DNA of 64,000 nucleotides, from assembly GCA_902702965.1 (NCBI GenBank), contig CACRXP010000306.1, forward strand, positions 632,769-696,768, in the 5' to 3' direction. Made by a program: the position numbers and the translations under genes. A model generated the notes under the pieces. The model was not told the origin of the DNA. It worked only from the letters and a program-made list of their open reading frames with translations, and made no database searches. This document shows positions 22,960 through 34,268 of this stretch, piece by piece (position 1 is the stretch's first letter; each line of letters begins with the position of its first letter). This DNA is from Spirometra erinaceieuropaei (lineage: Eukaryota; Platyhelminthes; Cestoda; Diphyllobothriidea; Diphyllobothriidae).

Positions 22960-25020
22960 CTTGTCATTGTTTCTGCGTTTAGATAGCATCGGAAACGGTC
23001 TGGGTACATAGCCAATTGCTTTATCGTTTATAGATGCTTTACCAAATGGGGATGTCGAAAATTGTGCGGAATCCATAGGACCACAGAGGAAGAAGTCGAA
23101 GAAGGGTAAGAAATTTATATCAAAGAGAAGGTCCTGCTCGCATCAAAACTTATTCTCGGAAGATGTTCGAACGAAATCCGATACCGATAATACCGAAGTC
23201 GCTGAAGAACAAAGCACCGAAGTCCATGGGATGTATTAACCATTATTTTAGAAGACGGCATTAATGCTGAAACAAATAACATAGTCCACTAGAATATAGT
23301 TATTTATGGTGTCGAGCCTTCATCAGCAAACAAGAGTACCACGTTATCAAATAGATATCTTGGTCGTTGAGTGTTTGGGTAAATGCCGACATGACCTCCA
23401 TTCTCACTCCAGGATATTCGGATGCTGTCCTTAGTGATGGAGAATATGTAACCGTGAATATAACTTTCGATCTATGAAACGCAGGTGCATCGTACGAGTT
23501 GTCACTAGTAAGGCCTCTTACAATCATTCCTAAAGATCAAGTTCAGGTCTGACATCTCCTAGAAGGGAGAATGGCTCTTCGCAACTCACATATGAAAACG
23601 TTTTTCAGCCCGATAAAGGACCTATGAGAAGACACAAAATTATTACGCTCTGATCAGAACTAAAGCGGCGGAAAGAAAAGGGGGAAATAACCAAAAAGAA
23701 AGATCGTACAGATAAAGTGGCCATTCGTATGGCAGACGTCTTGCATTACCAGGGTTAGCCCCCACCGGGAAGACAGGTTATTAATGTAATGTGCCCAAAT
23801 GTACAGAGCCTGTTTAACACAATAAAGAAAATCAAGAATTTGAGTGACAAGCTCTCACTTGATGAACAAATAAATTATTTTATTGGAAGACCACTTGAGG
23901 TACCGTCACAATAATTTAATATAGATTCTATAGTAAATTCTACAGCGAGTACACAGATTCTTTACATTATGCATTTTTTGGCTGTAGAGCAGTTTGCGCC
24001 TGGCTCACACTTACCGCTAACTTTTAACTTTTCGTTTTTGCTGATGTAATTGATGACTTTATGTCTGTTTATCGATATAAATAGGGAGCTCAAGGGCGAA
24101 AGCCTCATTCCCTTAATAAACTGACTTAAACTGACTTAAAAACGGCCAGCGAACAGATGTCATCACCTTGACAGAAAGGCGACTTTCTGACGCTACTGAA
24201 GAATATGAGGCATCCACCAGAGGCTGTCAGCTGTTCAGAAGAGACAGGAATATCTGAGAAGGAGGGGTCGTTGTTTATGTTAACTGCAGTTTAGCTGCAG
24301 TCCCCAAGCAACATCTCACGACGGCGTAAGAGTAATCTTATTTTTACCCACCAGTAAATTCATCCGGATACTTGAACTTGTGGTTCCATACCATTACGCA
24401 AATAATATTGTCGAACGCGATCCCCCCCTCCCAACAATACTGCACATGATCCGTTGGAATAAGGATGAACTCATCATTGGAAACTTTAACGCTCCCAATA
24501 TCGACTGGCAAGCTAGGACTATTTTCTGTCCACCGGCCACATTTTATCATCATTTGCTAGAGATGACAGCGGAAAATTACCCTTCAAAAATTTGCCATTC
24601 GGAGTACGTGTTTGGAAAGGAAAGCGCTCATTCTACCTGGACCTGTTGTTCGCCTAAGTTAAAGAGTGTGCTTGATCTACAAGACCTCCCACCAATGGGT
24701 GTGTGATTGTGTTGTGATATTTCTCCAGAGTCTCATGTCTTGCAGGCGCCACTCACCCAAACAATTAAAAACAAACTACTGGAAGGGCCGTAAATTTCGA
24801 TGGGGTGGTTTTGGGCGGAACGAAATGGAAAAACAAACGAGGTCGTTAATGCAGGCCTCTGACCCAACAGAAATATAGGGGAAGAAATGAAAACGGACAG
24901 AGAGGAACCTGGGCTTCGTATTTCCCTAATTTCAGCATGTCTGCAGCCTGCAGAGCCCGTTCGCGCAAAAAGAAAACAGGAATCGACGGTATTTAAAAAT
25001 CTGTAAACAGTAATCTGATG
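22960..25020 (+). pseudogene. CR1-like LINE 5' half: ORF1-like and endonuclease
   Basis: A Lys/Arg/Glu-rich stretch at about 23040-23240 is followed by NIVIYGVEPSSANKS (about 23294-23340), which recalls the NVVIYGVPES motif of LINE ORF1 proteins. Near 23775 it reads INVMCPNVQSL, a degraded endonuclease start. Then come GCQLFRRDRNI (about 24218) and DELIIGNFNAPNIDW (24466-24510), the CR1/Jockey endonuclease GDFN block with Asp changed to Asn. Stops and shifts are frequent. The missing RT may be represented by 29452-30180, beyond the minus-strand LINE. Confidence 0.6.
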
Positions 25021-25029
25021 ACGTCACCC

Positions 25030-26121
25030 ACACTCATGACAGTTCGACCATCTGTTTCGGTTATGTCTACCGTGTGCCCCACAGTTGCAGCAACAATGGG
25101 AGCAGGAACGGTGACTTACGCAGGGGTTTATAGTGCCGGTAGACTTGCGTAGCATCTACGTACACTCTCTGCTCCTCCCTCGTCCGAGCCCGGTGTCAAG
25201 ACAGAGTCAAGAAGACCGGAGACGAGGGAGGCCGCAGGTGGATAGCTCGGACGGGTCCTCACCTTGGCGTTCCACCACACCCCCTGGTCCACACAACAAA
25301 TAACCAGGATTCCAACCAACGCGACAGAGATTTGGAGGCTGGCACGGCCGAACCCGCACCTGGGCGTGCCGCCAACGCCTGGCTCGGATCCCGCACTGTG
25401 GTGGGAGTGCCATAAAGGCCACATTAAAAAGGAGCCATTGCAGCCTGACTCTCAGACCGCCTCCGGTCAAGGAGGAGGTCCAAGTTACCCCGTCAGTTGG
25501 CATCCTTCCAAGCCACGGCTTTTAGCGCACCGTGATAGCTTCAAGCGCGTCAGATTGTTTATAGTGAGGAGAAAGGGCGCTGAGTCGTCGACCTCACTCT
25601 CCCTTCCCACTCCCACACCCCAGCCGCTGTCCGAGCCGGTTAGCAGACTGGAGTGGGGAATGGGCGCGGTGGCTGTCGTGGTCGACTGACCATGACTGCG
25701 CGCGCCACGGCACGACCTGGCCCCCATACACACAACGCCAGGATTTCACACAACGGGGGTTGAACGGCGTGTCTCTCACTTGCGTCAGAGTGCCGTGGGA
25801 GGTGCTGTTTCAGCCCTTTCCCAGCCCACCAGTTCGCCACTCCATGCAACACACACACAACGCGACGAACTGCGTGAACCGAGAGCGGGCGTCAATCAGC
25901 AACCTTCCTATCCACGACGCTTGACGTGTCGGGATAGTCTCGGACTCAAGTCACCCGTGCAGCCGAAGCCGCATGGGGACCGAGTCGAGATGTGGACTTC
26001 CCACTTGCGTGGGAGGTGGCAGTTGGGTGCATGAGGCGTGTGAGTGTTGATTTCTGGTGGGGTGATGGTGGTGGTGGAGGAGGTAGGGAGTGAGTGAATG
26101 TGTGGTGTGGCCGACGGTTGT
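25030..26121 (-). other. 3' region of zinc-finger LINE copy 1
   Basis: Non-coding, GC-rich sequence after the zinc-finger stop. It resembles 51480-52100 in copy 3: for example gagcccggtgtcaagacaga at 25186 against gagcccgacgataagaccgt at 51489, and ttttagcgcaccgtgatagc at 25528 against ttttagcacagcgtgatagt. The match shows that copy 3 and the outer end of each inverted-repeat arm derive from the same element family. Confidence 0.7.
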
Positions 26122-27850
26122 CTACCGCAGGTCGTCGTGGATGCGCATGTGGCCGAATAGGCCCGTGCGATGCCTGAAAGTGCGAGGACAGTGTGGGCAG
26201 TTGGGACGAGCTTGGTGGGTATAGGTGGGTGCTCCAGGCACTGGTTCGCCAGTCTCTGTGCGATGGATTCGCAAGTGACCGACCAGAACGATGCGTGCGG
26301 TGAATGTGCGTGGACAATTTGGGCATGAGAAGTCGGCGGTGTCAGTGTCAGCTACAGAGGAGGCGGTGGTGGTGGCGTGGACGGATGGAACGAGAGTGGG
26401 GGTGTGCACGGTGGATGTGTTGGATGTGGCGGGAGTGCGGTCAATTCCGCTCTCGTGGATGCGCATGTGGCCGAAAAGGCCCATGCGATGCCTGAAGGTG
26501 CGAGGGCAGTGTGGGCAGTGGAGGCGAGTGCGGTGGGTGTAGGTTGGTGCTTCACGCACTGGTTCGCCAGTCTCTGTGCGATGGATTCGCAAGTGACCGA
26601 CCAGGCCGATGTGTGAGTTGAAGGTACGGTCGCAGTGAGGGCAGGTGTAGTCCTGATCCTCATCCCTGGAGTCGGGGGACGTGGTGGTAATGTAGGTTGC
26701 TGTGCGCGGGACAGTGGCCTGAGCGGCCGCCGTTGGAGCAGTGGGCGAGGAGGAAGTGGAGGAGGAGGAGGAGGAGGAGGAGGAGGAGGAGGAGGAGGAG
26801 GAGGAGGAGGATGATGAAAGTGGTGAGTCAGAAGAATTGTCAGGGTTAGTTGGCGGCGGAGATGAAAAGGGAGAGGCAGGCGGGTGGACGATGGTTGGTG
26901 CAGTTCGAGAGGCGCAGTTAATCCGAAGATGTCCAACAAGTCCGATTCGAGCCCGGAATATCCGTTGACACCGAGGACACGTTGGAAGCGGTTGTGCGGC
27001 GGCGTTGCTTACTGGGCGAAGTTGTGATTTGCGGGCTTCGCGGTTGGCTTCGTAGATCGCAGCGCCTGTCTTTACTGTCCTCCTCCAGGTCGGTCGATCG
27101 AGTGCGAGCTCCTCCCAGTCGGTGGGGTTGATTTGCAGGCATTTCAGGGAGGACTTCAGGGTATCCTTGTAACGACGAATCTGGCCTCCTTGACGGCGAG
27201 AACCCGTCGCGACGTCTCCGTATAAGAGTCGTTTGGGTAGTCGCTCGTCGTCCATGCGCACCAGGTGGCCGCTCCAGCGCAGCTGCATTTGCCTCAGTAT
27301 GGCGCAGATGCTGAGGATTCCCGTCCGTTCCAGCAAATCAGTGTCGGGGATTCGATCCTGCCAGTTCAGCCTCAGGATGCGACGAAGACAACTGAGGTGG
27401 AAGTGGTTCAGATGACGTGCCTGCTTTGCGTACACCGTCCAAGTCTCCGCTCCATACAGTAGCGTCGGCAAGATGACGGCCTTGTACATCTTCAGCTTCG
27501 TGCTCAGTTGAAGACCGTGGCGATTCCAAACTGTGCTTTGGAGGCGACCGAAGGCTTGACTGGCTTTCGAGATCCTGTTGGCGACTTCGTCGTCGATCTT
27601 GGTGTTGCGGGAGAGGGTACTGCCCAGGTACGGGAAGTTCTCCACCACTTGCAGGTGGGTCCCATTCACGCTGATTTGCGGCGGCGCGTTGGGGGCTGTG
27701 GCTGATTTGGGTGGCGGTTGGTGCATCACCACCGTCTTCTGCGTGTAAATGACCAGACCGAAGTTCTCGCAGGCGGCGGAGAACAGGTCCATGCTCCGTT
27801 GCATCTCGTCTTCCGAGGTGGTGTTTAGGGCGCAGTCGTCGGCGAAGGAG
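26122..27850 (-). pseudogene. LINE RT C-terminus fused to five C2H2 zinc fingers (copy 1)
   Basis: This is the second frame of the same protein. It holds the RT thumb ([50 protein letters not shown]) and then zinc fingers of form C-x2-C-x12-H-x3-H. Finger 1 (about 26916-26980) ends HLRINC, with Cys for the last His. A poly-Ser tract (microsatellite 26758-26811) separates it from fingers 2-5 (about 26578-26653, 26450-26526, 26260-26330, 26130-26205). Fingers 2 and 4 are of GLVGHLRIH type, fingers 3 and 5 of GLFGHMRIH type, so a two-finger unit has duplicated. The frame ends RIHDDLR. The fingers probably bind nucleic acid during integration. Confidence 0.9.
26758..26811 (+). repeat. (GGA)n microsatellite coding poly-Ser
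   Basis: About 18 uninterrupted GGA units. On the coding minus strand they read TCC, giving a serine run in the linker between zinc fingers 1 and 2. Flanking imperfect units extend the Ser-rich region. Confidence 0.95.
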
Positions 27851-29161
27851 TTCGTGAACGGTGGTTGTGGATACGCGCGATTGGAAGTGCATCCGCCGTT
27901 GATTCAGCAGATGACCGTCCGTCCTGTAGGCGATGCGGATCCCGGGGCGTTCGTCGCGGTAGGCGTCCATCAGCATGGCAGAGAACATAAGACTGAAGAG
28001 GGTAGGCGCCAGTACGCAGCCCTGCTTCACTCCATTGGTCACTGCGAATGCATCTGAGACAGCTCCGTTGTCCGTGACTCGCGTCATTATACCGTCGTGC
28101 AGCTGGCACACCATCTGAGTGAATCGTTCCGGACAGCCGAATTTCTGCACGATCTTCCACAGTGCTTCACGATTCACCGTGTCGAAGGCTTTCGTCAGGT
28201 CCACGAAGGTAGAGTGCAGGTGAGTCCGCATCTCCTGACACTTCTCCTGAAGTTGGCGGGCGGCGAAGATCATATCCGTGGTCCCACGATGACGACGGAA
28301 GCCGCATTGGCTTTCCGGCAGAAGGCCCTGTTCCAGATGGTTATTGAGGCGGTTGAGGAGGATTCGTGCGAAGATCTTCCCGGCGATGTTCAGCAGGGAG
28401 ATGCCGCGGTGATTGTCGCAGACTTGGCGATTCCCTTTGCGCTTGTAGAGATGCACGATGGTTTCGTCTTTGAAATTTTTCGGGACTTCGCCTTGACGCC
28501 ACATCTCTTGGAAGAGCGCAGGCAGGTGATCCATCAGTTGGGGACCTCCGTGCTTGTAGACCTCAGCAGGGCTTGCGTCCGATCCGGGTGCTTTCCCGCT
28601 GGAGAGTTGCTGCACGGCCCTGATAGTCTCCTGGAGAGATGACCGGAGGTCGATGTCCATGTTGGTCTCCACTTGCGGCAAACGCTTGATGGCGGCGTCG
28701 GAGATGACGGAGGGGCGGTTGAGGACGCCTCGAAAATGCTCGGCCCATCGCTGCAGGATTTTCGTCTTCTCAGTCAGGAGAGTGTTGCCGTCGGCGCTGA
28801 GAAGAGGAGCAGTGCCCTTCGTCGGCGGACGGTAGACAGCTTTGATCGCAGAGAAGAAGTTCTTCCATTTGTTGCGGTCTGCGTACCCTTGGATCTCCTC
28901 AGCTTTGCGAGCAGTCCAGGCGTCCTGCATCTCGCGCAGTCGTTGCTGAAGCTGTCGGCGACTGCGATAGAAGGCAGCTTTGGTGGCATCTGTGGGGTGA
29001 TCTACGTAGGCTTTGTGTAGGCGGTTCTTCTCAGCTAGCAGATTTTTGATGGCGGCGTCGTTGTCGTCGAACCAGTCCTGGTGTTGGCGGGGAGCGCGAC
29101 CGAGGACGGCGAGCGCCGTCGACTGGACCGTGTCTCGCAGTTGACACCAGCGGTTCTCCAC
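27851..29161 (-). pseudogene. LINE reverse transcriptase, N-terminal and palm part (copy 1)
   Basis: About 437 uninterrupted codons from 29161. Residues 25-90 form the linker (RQHQDWFDDNDAAIKNLL; AWTARKAEEIQGYADRNKW). About residue 190 has SGKAPGSDASPAEVYK, about 265 has NHRGISLLNIAGKI, about 288 has GFRRHRGTTDMIF, about 318-329 has FVDLTKAFDTVN (catalytic Asp) and about 388 has TNGVKQGCVLAP. All are RVT_1 motifs of LINE RTs. The frame then slips by one base just before the second catalytic block (expected FADD) and reads on as unrelated sequence to 27338. The family is probably RTE-like, but I am unsure. ATG 29161 is simply the first Met after truncation. Confidence 0.9.
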
Positions 29162-29162
29162 G

Positions 29163-29451
29163 GAGGACCCACACTCATAAAGAGCCCCATAAGCACGTCC
29201 TACGCATGTCCATCAGGAGTGTAGTTTTTTTTACCTCTCGCTCACCATTTTTTTAACGGACTACTAATTCAGAAACTATGAATTGTATTTTGCACAGATT
29301 CTGCCTACCTCACCTAAAATTCGCATGCAAATTTATTTTTACTCGCTTTGATGTGACCCCGACGGGTCTTTAATAAAAAATTATTATCGTCTAATGTAAC
29401 ATACCATATGAGCTAGCACAGGCAAGGCGTAAAGGCGTTCATCGGAGATGT
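29163..29451. other. Short stretch without recognised features
   Basis: AT-rich, with T-runs near 29226 and 29252. It lies between the truncated 5' end of the minus-strand LINE and plus-strand CR1-like RT debris. Confidence 0.5.
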
Positions 29452-30180
29452 ATGCAACTTAAGAGCTTCAGACCAGTAAGTCTCACAAGCATCTGTTGCC
29501 GACTATTGGAGACAATAATAAAAACGGAGCTGAAGATGCATATTGAACAGGACAACTTGCGTATTGCACATCAAAATGGATTTGCAAACGGTCGATGCCG
29601 TCTCAATTATCTCCTCACATCCATGGAAAGCTGGACGAAATAGATAGAACTGGTTTTGTCAGTAGATGCAGTCTACATTGATTATAACAAAGCCTTTGAC
29701 AAGGTCCAAAACAGACAGCTAATATCTAAACTGCGTAGACTTGGTGTTACCGGCAACTTACTTAAATAGTTACCGGACACTGTACAGTTAGGATAAGTCG
29801 GAGTCGGTGGCCATTCACAGTGGGGCTCCGTAGGGTATCGTTCTGAGTCCCATTCTTATTTTAATGTATGTCGACGACTGCCTTGACTGTCTGACCGGTG
29901 ACAAAGTAAAGCTCGTCGATGACCTGAAGATATGCGTTTCAACAGAGAAACCAGTGTTAGCGTTGGATTTGCAAAATAATTAGGTTCTGATGCAAAAGCA
30001 GTATGAGAAGTTGCTTCCTAGCCTCAATTTAGGCAAATGTAAAGTCATCCGGCCGCAGCCTACTTACAAAAAGATGGTGAGTTTTGAATGCCAGCATTTC
30101 GTCAGAGGTCGCCAACTCGAGCCAGTAGACGAGTTAAGGATCTTGGTTTGTGGATGGCGCCCACTCTCAAGCTTTTGATC
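29452..30180 (+). pseudogene. CR1-like LINE RT middle (relic)
   Basis: It reads LKSFRPVSLTSICCRLLETI (the NYRPISLT block), HQNGFANGRCRLNYLL (the Q-x-GF block) and VYIDYNKAFDKVQNRQL (block A with catalytic Asp and KAFD). Stops occur at 29641 and 29767, and a one-base shift follows. Near 29865 a degraded MYVDDC-like segment marks the second catalytic block. It may belong with the endonuclease relic at 22960-25020, split by the zinc-finger LINE, but element order cannot be proved. Confidence 0.8.
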
Positions 30181-30680
30181 CTTTGAGCAAAAATAGGAAA
30201 GAAGATTATGGGTGTCCAGGGAACTATCATGAGATACTTTCTTAACGTTGATGAAAATCTTTTTGGCTAAGTGTTTGTAATATTTTCCCTGCCGGCATTC
30301 GAAGATTGTGCTCGGACATATCGCAGCAGAATGAGAAAAGACTATAGTCTTTTGGGGAATTTTTAACGACGAATGAGCAAAATAGGTAGTGGACTGAAGT
30401 GGCTACCTTGGGATTAACTACTACAAAGACTTAGAATTTTCCACTCTTATATGGAAAATATAGAGGAATGTGATCTTGGTTTCCTAACTCGTCAAAAGAA
30501 TAAACTATGCAGCTAAATCGACCGTTTCTGAACCGGCACACGCGCTTTCAATTGGCGGTGAGCATCGAATACTTAAATGAACAAATTGTTCGCCCGATCA
30601 ACATGCGCAGACACACTCAGAACGACAACAACAGGCTTCTGTTTTGTTTGCACTGGAAAATGATTTTTCTCGCCAACACC
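30181..30680. other. No gene recognised
   Basis: AT-rich tail region after the CR1-like RT relic. Short frames only (for example 30507-30692), with no motif I recognise. Confidence 0.5.
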
Positions 30681-30960
30681 GATAAGTCGTAATTAGTCCG
30701 AATAAAACCTGCCAACGCCCCTGGCCCAGACTGAATTCCTCCAATCTCCCTATGAGAATTGGCCAACGTATTGTGCGGATGGGTCTCGATGATATTCCAC
30801 ACGCCTATGGAAGAAGGCGGACTGACGGAAGAATGAAAAAGTACATTTTTCTCCCCGATCTATAAAGGAGGGTCCAGAGTGATGCCAGGAAACAATTGTC
30901 CCATCAACTCAACCGGTATTTTGCGCAAGGTCATGAAAAGACCCAATTAGTGGCATTTAA
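30681..30960 (+). pseudogene. CR1-like LINE RT N-terminal fragment
   Basis: One frame reads KPANAPGPD-stop-IPPISL, the CR1-type K-x-x-GPDGIP motif, followed by GGLTEE-stop-KKYIFLPDL, which matches the W-K-x-A-x-x-x-P-I-F-K-G block. This region should precede the RT middle found at 29452-30180 but lies after it. It therefore comes from another copy or a rearrangement. Confidence 0.5.
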
Positions 30961-31019
30961 AAACGTATCTAGAGCAGAAAAACCTGTAATGTTCCGCCTA
31001 GTACGATGTTCGCCGTGGT

Positions 31020-32960
31020 CACTCAGGTCTTGCGAGCAGATTTACTCGCCTTCTATCAAAGTCACCGCCTTGTGCAACAGCTTCTGCTGGAGTTGCGGGA
31101 CACCTGGACTGCTCGCAAGGTCGAAAAGATCTAAGGGTATACGGACGGCTACGAACAGAATTAACTCTTCGCCACGAGCAAGACTGTCTACAGTCCCATA
31201 GCCAACGGAACAGCTCCTCTTCTCGGCGCCAATGAGATAACCCTATTCATGAAGGAGGTGAAATATCTAAAGGGTTGGCCGAGCACTTCAGAAGCCTCAT
31301 AAACCGTCCTTTCACTAACCTCGACGCCGCTGCTGGCCGACCGCCTTAAGTGGAGACCAACACTGACCTCGACCTCGACCCGCTCTCCGCTAAACCACCA
31401 GGGTCATGTAGCAACTCTCCAGGGATAAGCACCCCGATAGGACGCGATTCCTGCTGAGATTGACATGCACGGTGGCCACCACATTATGAATCATCTGACG
31501 GCGCTCTTCCAGGAAAAGTGGCATCAAGGATAAGTCCCGCAGGATTTCAAAGACGCCATAATCGTGCATCTCTATGCACGGAAAGGAAACCATCAGATCT
31601 GCGATGACCATGAAGGAATCTCACTGTCTAGCACTGCGGGAAAAATCATCGCTCTATTAATCCTCAATCATCTCAACAGATATCAGGAACGTGGACTTCT
31701 GCCAGAAGGCTAATGCGGCTTTGGCCGTTATCGCGGCACCACCAAAATGAACGTTACCGCCCGCAAGCTGCAGGAGTAGTGTCGGATGAGGCGGGTCCAT
31801 CTCTGCTCTGCTTTCCTGAATGCCGAAGTACTGTGGAAAATCATGCCAAGATTCGGCTGTCCCGAACAATTCACACAGATGGTACGTCATCTGCACGATG
31901 GTATGATGGCGCGAGTCACGGACAACGCGGCTGTTTCAGAGGCATTCGAAGTGGCCAACGGAGTGAATCAGGGCTGCATCGTCAGGCCTACACCATTCAG
32001 TTTCATGTTCTTTGCCATGCTGATGGGCGCCTTCCTTGACGAACGCCCCCGGATCCGCGTCGCCTACGGAACGGACGGTCTAATCCTTAACCACTAGCGG
32101 ATGCATTTCCTATCGCATGCATCCGAAACATCCGTCCATGAGCTTCTCTTCGCTAACGACGGCACACTCAACAACACCTTCAAGGCGAGATATGCAAAGA
32201 AGCATGGACTTCTTCGCCACCGCCCGCGAAAACCTCAGTGTAATCATCAACATTAATCGCCAACCGATGCTGCCTACGTCGCACCTCAAATCAACGTAAA
32301 CGGCGCTGAACTGTAAGCCGTGGAAAACTTCGCCTACCTGGGCAGCACCCTCTTTTGCAACATCAAAATTGACGACGAATCGCGCCGCCGGATTTCCAAG
32401 GTCAGCCAAACCTTTAGCCGTCTGCGAAGCACAGTTTGAAATTAACACGGTCACCGCATCAACACTAACCTTAAGATGTGCAAAGCGGTCATCCTGCCGA
32501 CGTCACTGTATGGAATAGAGACTTGGACTGTATAGAAGAAGCAGGCGCGGGGATCCAACCACTTCCACCTCAGCTGTCTCCGACAGGTGTTGAGGCTAGT
32601 TGGCAAAACCGGGTACCCAACACGGACATACTGGAACGCTCGGGAGTCCTCAGCATCTACTTCATGCTGAGACAACTGCAACTGCGCTAGAGCGGCCATC
32701 TGATGCGCATGGACGATGAACGGTTACCCAAGTGACTTTTCTATGGAGAATTCGCCACGGGTTCCCGCCGACAAGGACGTCAAGTCCGGCGCTACAAACA
32801 TACCCTAAAGGCTTCCCCTAGGCGCCTGAAAATCGGCCCAGCCAACTGTACGGACCTCGCTCGGGGTCGACCGACCAGGCGGAGAGCAGTGAGGACCGGC
32901 GCGGCAATCTACGAAACCATCCGCATCATCGCCGCCAATGTCAAACGCGAGGCTCGCAAA
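31020..32960 (+). pseudogene. Zinc-finger LINE, copy 2 (plus strand, decayed)
   Basis: It matches copy 1 in order: linker (CGTPGLLARSKRSKGIRTAT, a shifted frame, about 31095), RT with FGCPEQFTQMVRHLHDGMMA (about 31851), ANGVNQGCIVRPTPFSFMFF (about 31955), then LLFANDG at 32143-32163 where the second catalytic motif should read FADD, and the thumb FAYLGSTLFCNIKIDDE (about 32329) and LYGIETWTV. The first Asp of the catalytic pair is therefore Asn. Many stops follow. The copy fades near 32960, before any zinc finger. It lies opposite in orientation to copies 1 and 3. Confidence 0.85.
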
Positions 32961-32985
32961 CCTCAAATGCCCCCGCCTCGCAAAT

Positions 32986-33207
32986 TCAACGCTCAACCAC
33001 CTCCAGCTTATTCATAATAGAAAGCAATTCTTCAGCCACCTTGGTGTTTTCAACAATAGCAAAAACATCATCCACGTATCTTTTGTAGAGTGGCAGCATA
33101 TTCAATTTCACAAATACTTTTTCTCCTAGATGACCCATTAAGATGTCAGCAAAGGTAGGGCCGAGAGGACTTCCCGTTGCCACTCCCTCCATTTGTCAAT
33201 ATAATTG
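32986..33207 (-). pseudogene. Penelope-like RT fragment beside the gap
   Basis: It reads leftwards as MEGVATGSPLGPTFADILMG, then YKRYVDDVFAIVENT with both catalytic Asp present, then an AEELLSIMNKLE-type stretch. This matches the Penelope-like RT core of the element at 8091-8985 in order, but the sequence differs enough to be another subfamily. Upstream parts would lie in the N gap, and downstream it meets zinc-finger LINE debris. It has no partner in the left arm. Confidence 0.85.
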
Positions 33208-33413
33208 NNNNNNNNNNNNNNNNNNNNNNNNNNNNNNNNNNNNNNNNNNNNNNNNNNNNNNNNNNNNNNNNNNNNNNNNNNNNNNNNNNNNNNNNNNNNN
33301 NNNNNNNNNNNNNNNNNNNNNNNNNNNNNNNNNNNNNNNNNNNNNNNNNNNNNNNNNNNNNNNNNNNNNNNNNNNNNNNNNNNNNNNNNNNNNNNNNNNN
33401 NNNNNNNNNNNNN
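33208..33413. other. Assembly gap, 206 N, at the inverted-repeat breakpoint
   Basis: Unknown bases. The inverted repeat ends at its right edge, and unrelated Penelope-like RT lies at its left edge. Frames drawn through it join unrelated sequences. Confidence 1.
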
Positions 33414-34268
33414 AGTCGATTAAGGCTATGTGGACCGCGTGCCTGTCGTCGAGAGCTCGGGTCCAGCTCTGGAGAGATCGCAGCAAGTTTGTCGTGCAGG
33501 ATCTTCCTTTCCAGAACCAATACTGGCATTTCAAAAGCAGGCCATGAACTTTCAGGAAATGCATCAGTTCACTCTTTATGATCCTTTCCATAGCTTTGCA
33601 GAGAATACATGTCAAACTTATGGGCCTGTAATTTGTCGTCTATGTCCTGCTTCCTCCTTTGAATAGCGGAGTTATATGCGCCAGCTTCCAATCAATATGA
33701 AGTGTTCCAGTGTCAAGTGACGTTTGAAAGAGCATGGACAAAGGTACAGAAAGCTCACTGGCAAGTTCCCTGCGAAGTTTGGATGGAATCGCATTTGGTC
33801 CTGGCGACTTCGATTCGTTCAATGCCACTAATTCTCTTCGGACAATGCCTTTTGAGAAGATTATATCACTTATGCTTGGGGTCAGCAGTTCTTCTGTGCA
33901 AGGAGAAAAGAACCTTGTCTCGTTTATGTCGACTGATTAGGAAAACTGTGAAAAATACGCAGCTTTATCCTACTATCAGCCATCTCAACGCCATCAGTGG
34001 TCCTTATTAATGGAATTTGGTGCCTGTTCCTTGTACTTCGTCGGATGTAGCTGTAGAGTAATTTCGGGTTCTGCGTTGCTTTTTGTGGAGATTTCTTCTC
34101 CGATTCCCGCCGCGATTTTATAGGCATGTTTCTCAGTTTGTTCCTCTGTGTGTTGTAGGTGTTGAAATACCCAACATGCCTAGTGACGCAGTATTTTCTC
34201 CACAATTTGTGCTTTCTGTTGGTCTTTTTCCTTAGGCTGCTATTTAGCCACCCAAAGCATTTAGCCAC
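33414..34268 (-). pseudogene. CR1-like LINE, linker and RT start (right arm)
   Basis: Partner of 19367-20220. Read leftwards from 34268 it gives GWLNSSLRKKTNRKHKLW, then SKSPGPNAIPSKLRREL and HITPLFKGGSRT. The gap cuts it off within the RT, after a frame reading TRALDDRHAVHIALID. Most frame breaks are shared with the left copy, so they predate the duplication. Confidence 0.85.

Larger units (their letters stand above)
25030..29162 (-). mobile_element. Zinc-finger LINE, copy 1 (5' truncated, best preserved)
   Basis: A non-LTR retrotransposon read leftwards. It contains an RT linker, the RT, a C-terminal region and five C2H2-type zinc fingers, followed by a roughly 1.1-kb 3' region (25030-26121). 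The endonuclease that should precede the linker is missing here, though its relic is seen in copy 3 (54472-55004), so this copy is 5' truncated at about 29162, as LINEs often are. A single-base frameshift lies in the catalytic motif near 27847. GC content is visibly higher than in neighbouring DNA. The precise 3' end and target duplication were not determined. Confidence 0.88.

Noticed and set aside
25510..25830. Overlapping long frames in GC-rich DNA (25264-25689 and its complement)
   Set aside because: They lie in the LINE 3' region, are open on both strands because of base composition, and match no family.
26291..26968. Plus-strand frames with poly-Glu and Trp/Arg-rich sequence
   Set aside because: They are antisense shadows of the zinc-finger coding strand and the GGA microsatellite.
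33143..33615. Several frames of 127-139 codons through the second gap
   Set aside because: They exist only because unknown bases contain no stop codons. Real sequence is Penelope-like RT on one side and CR1-like LINE on the other.
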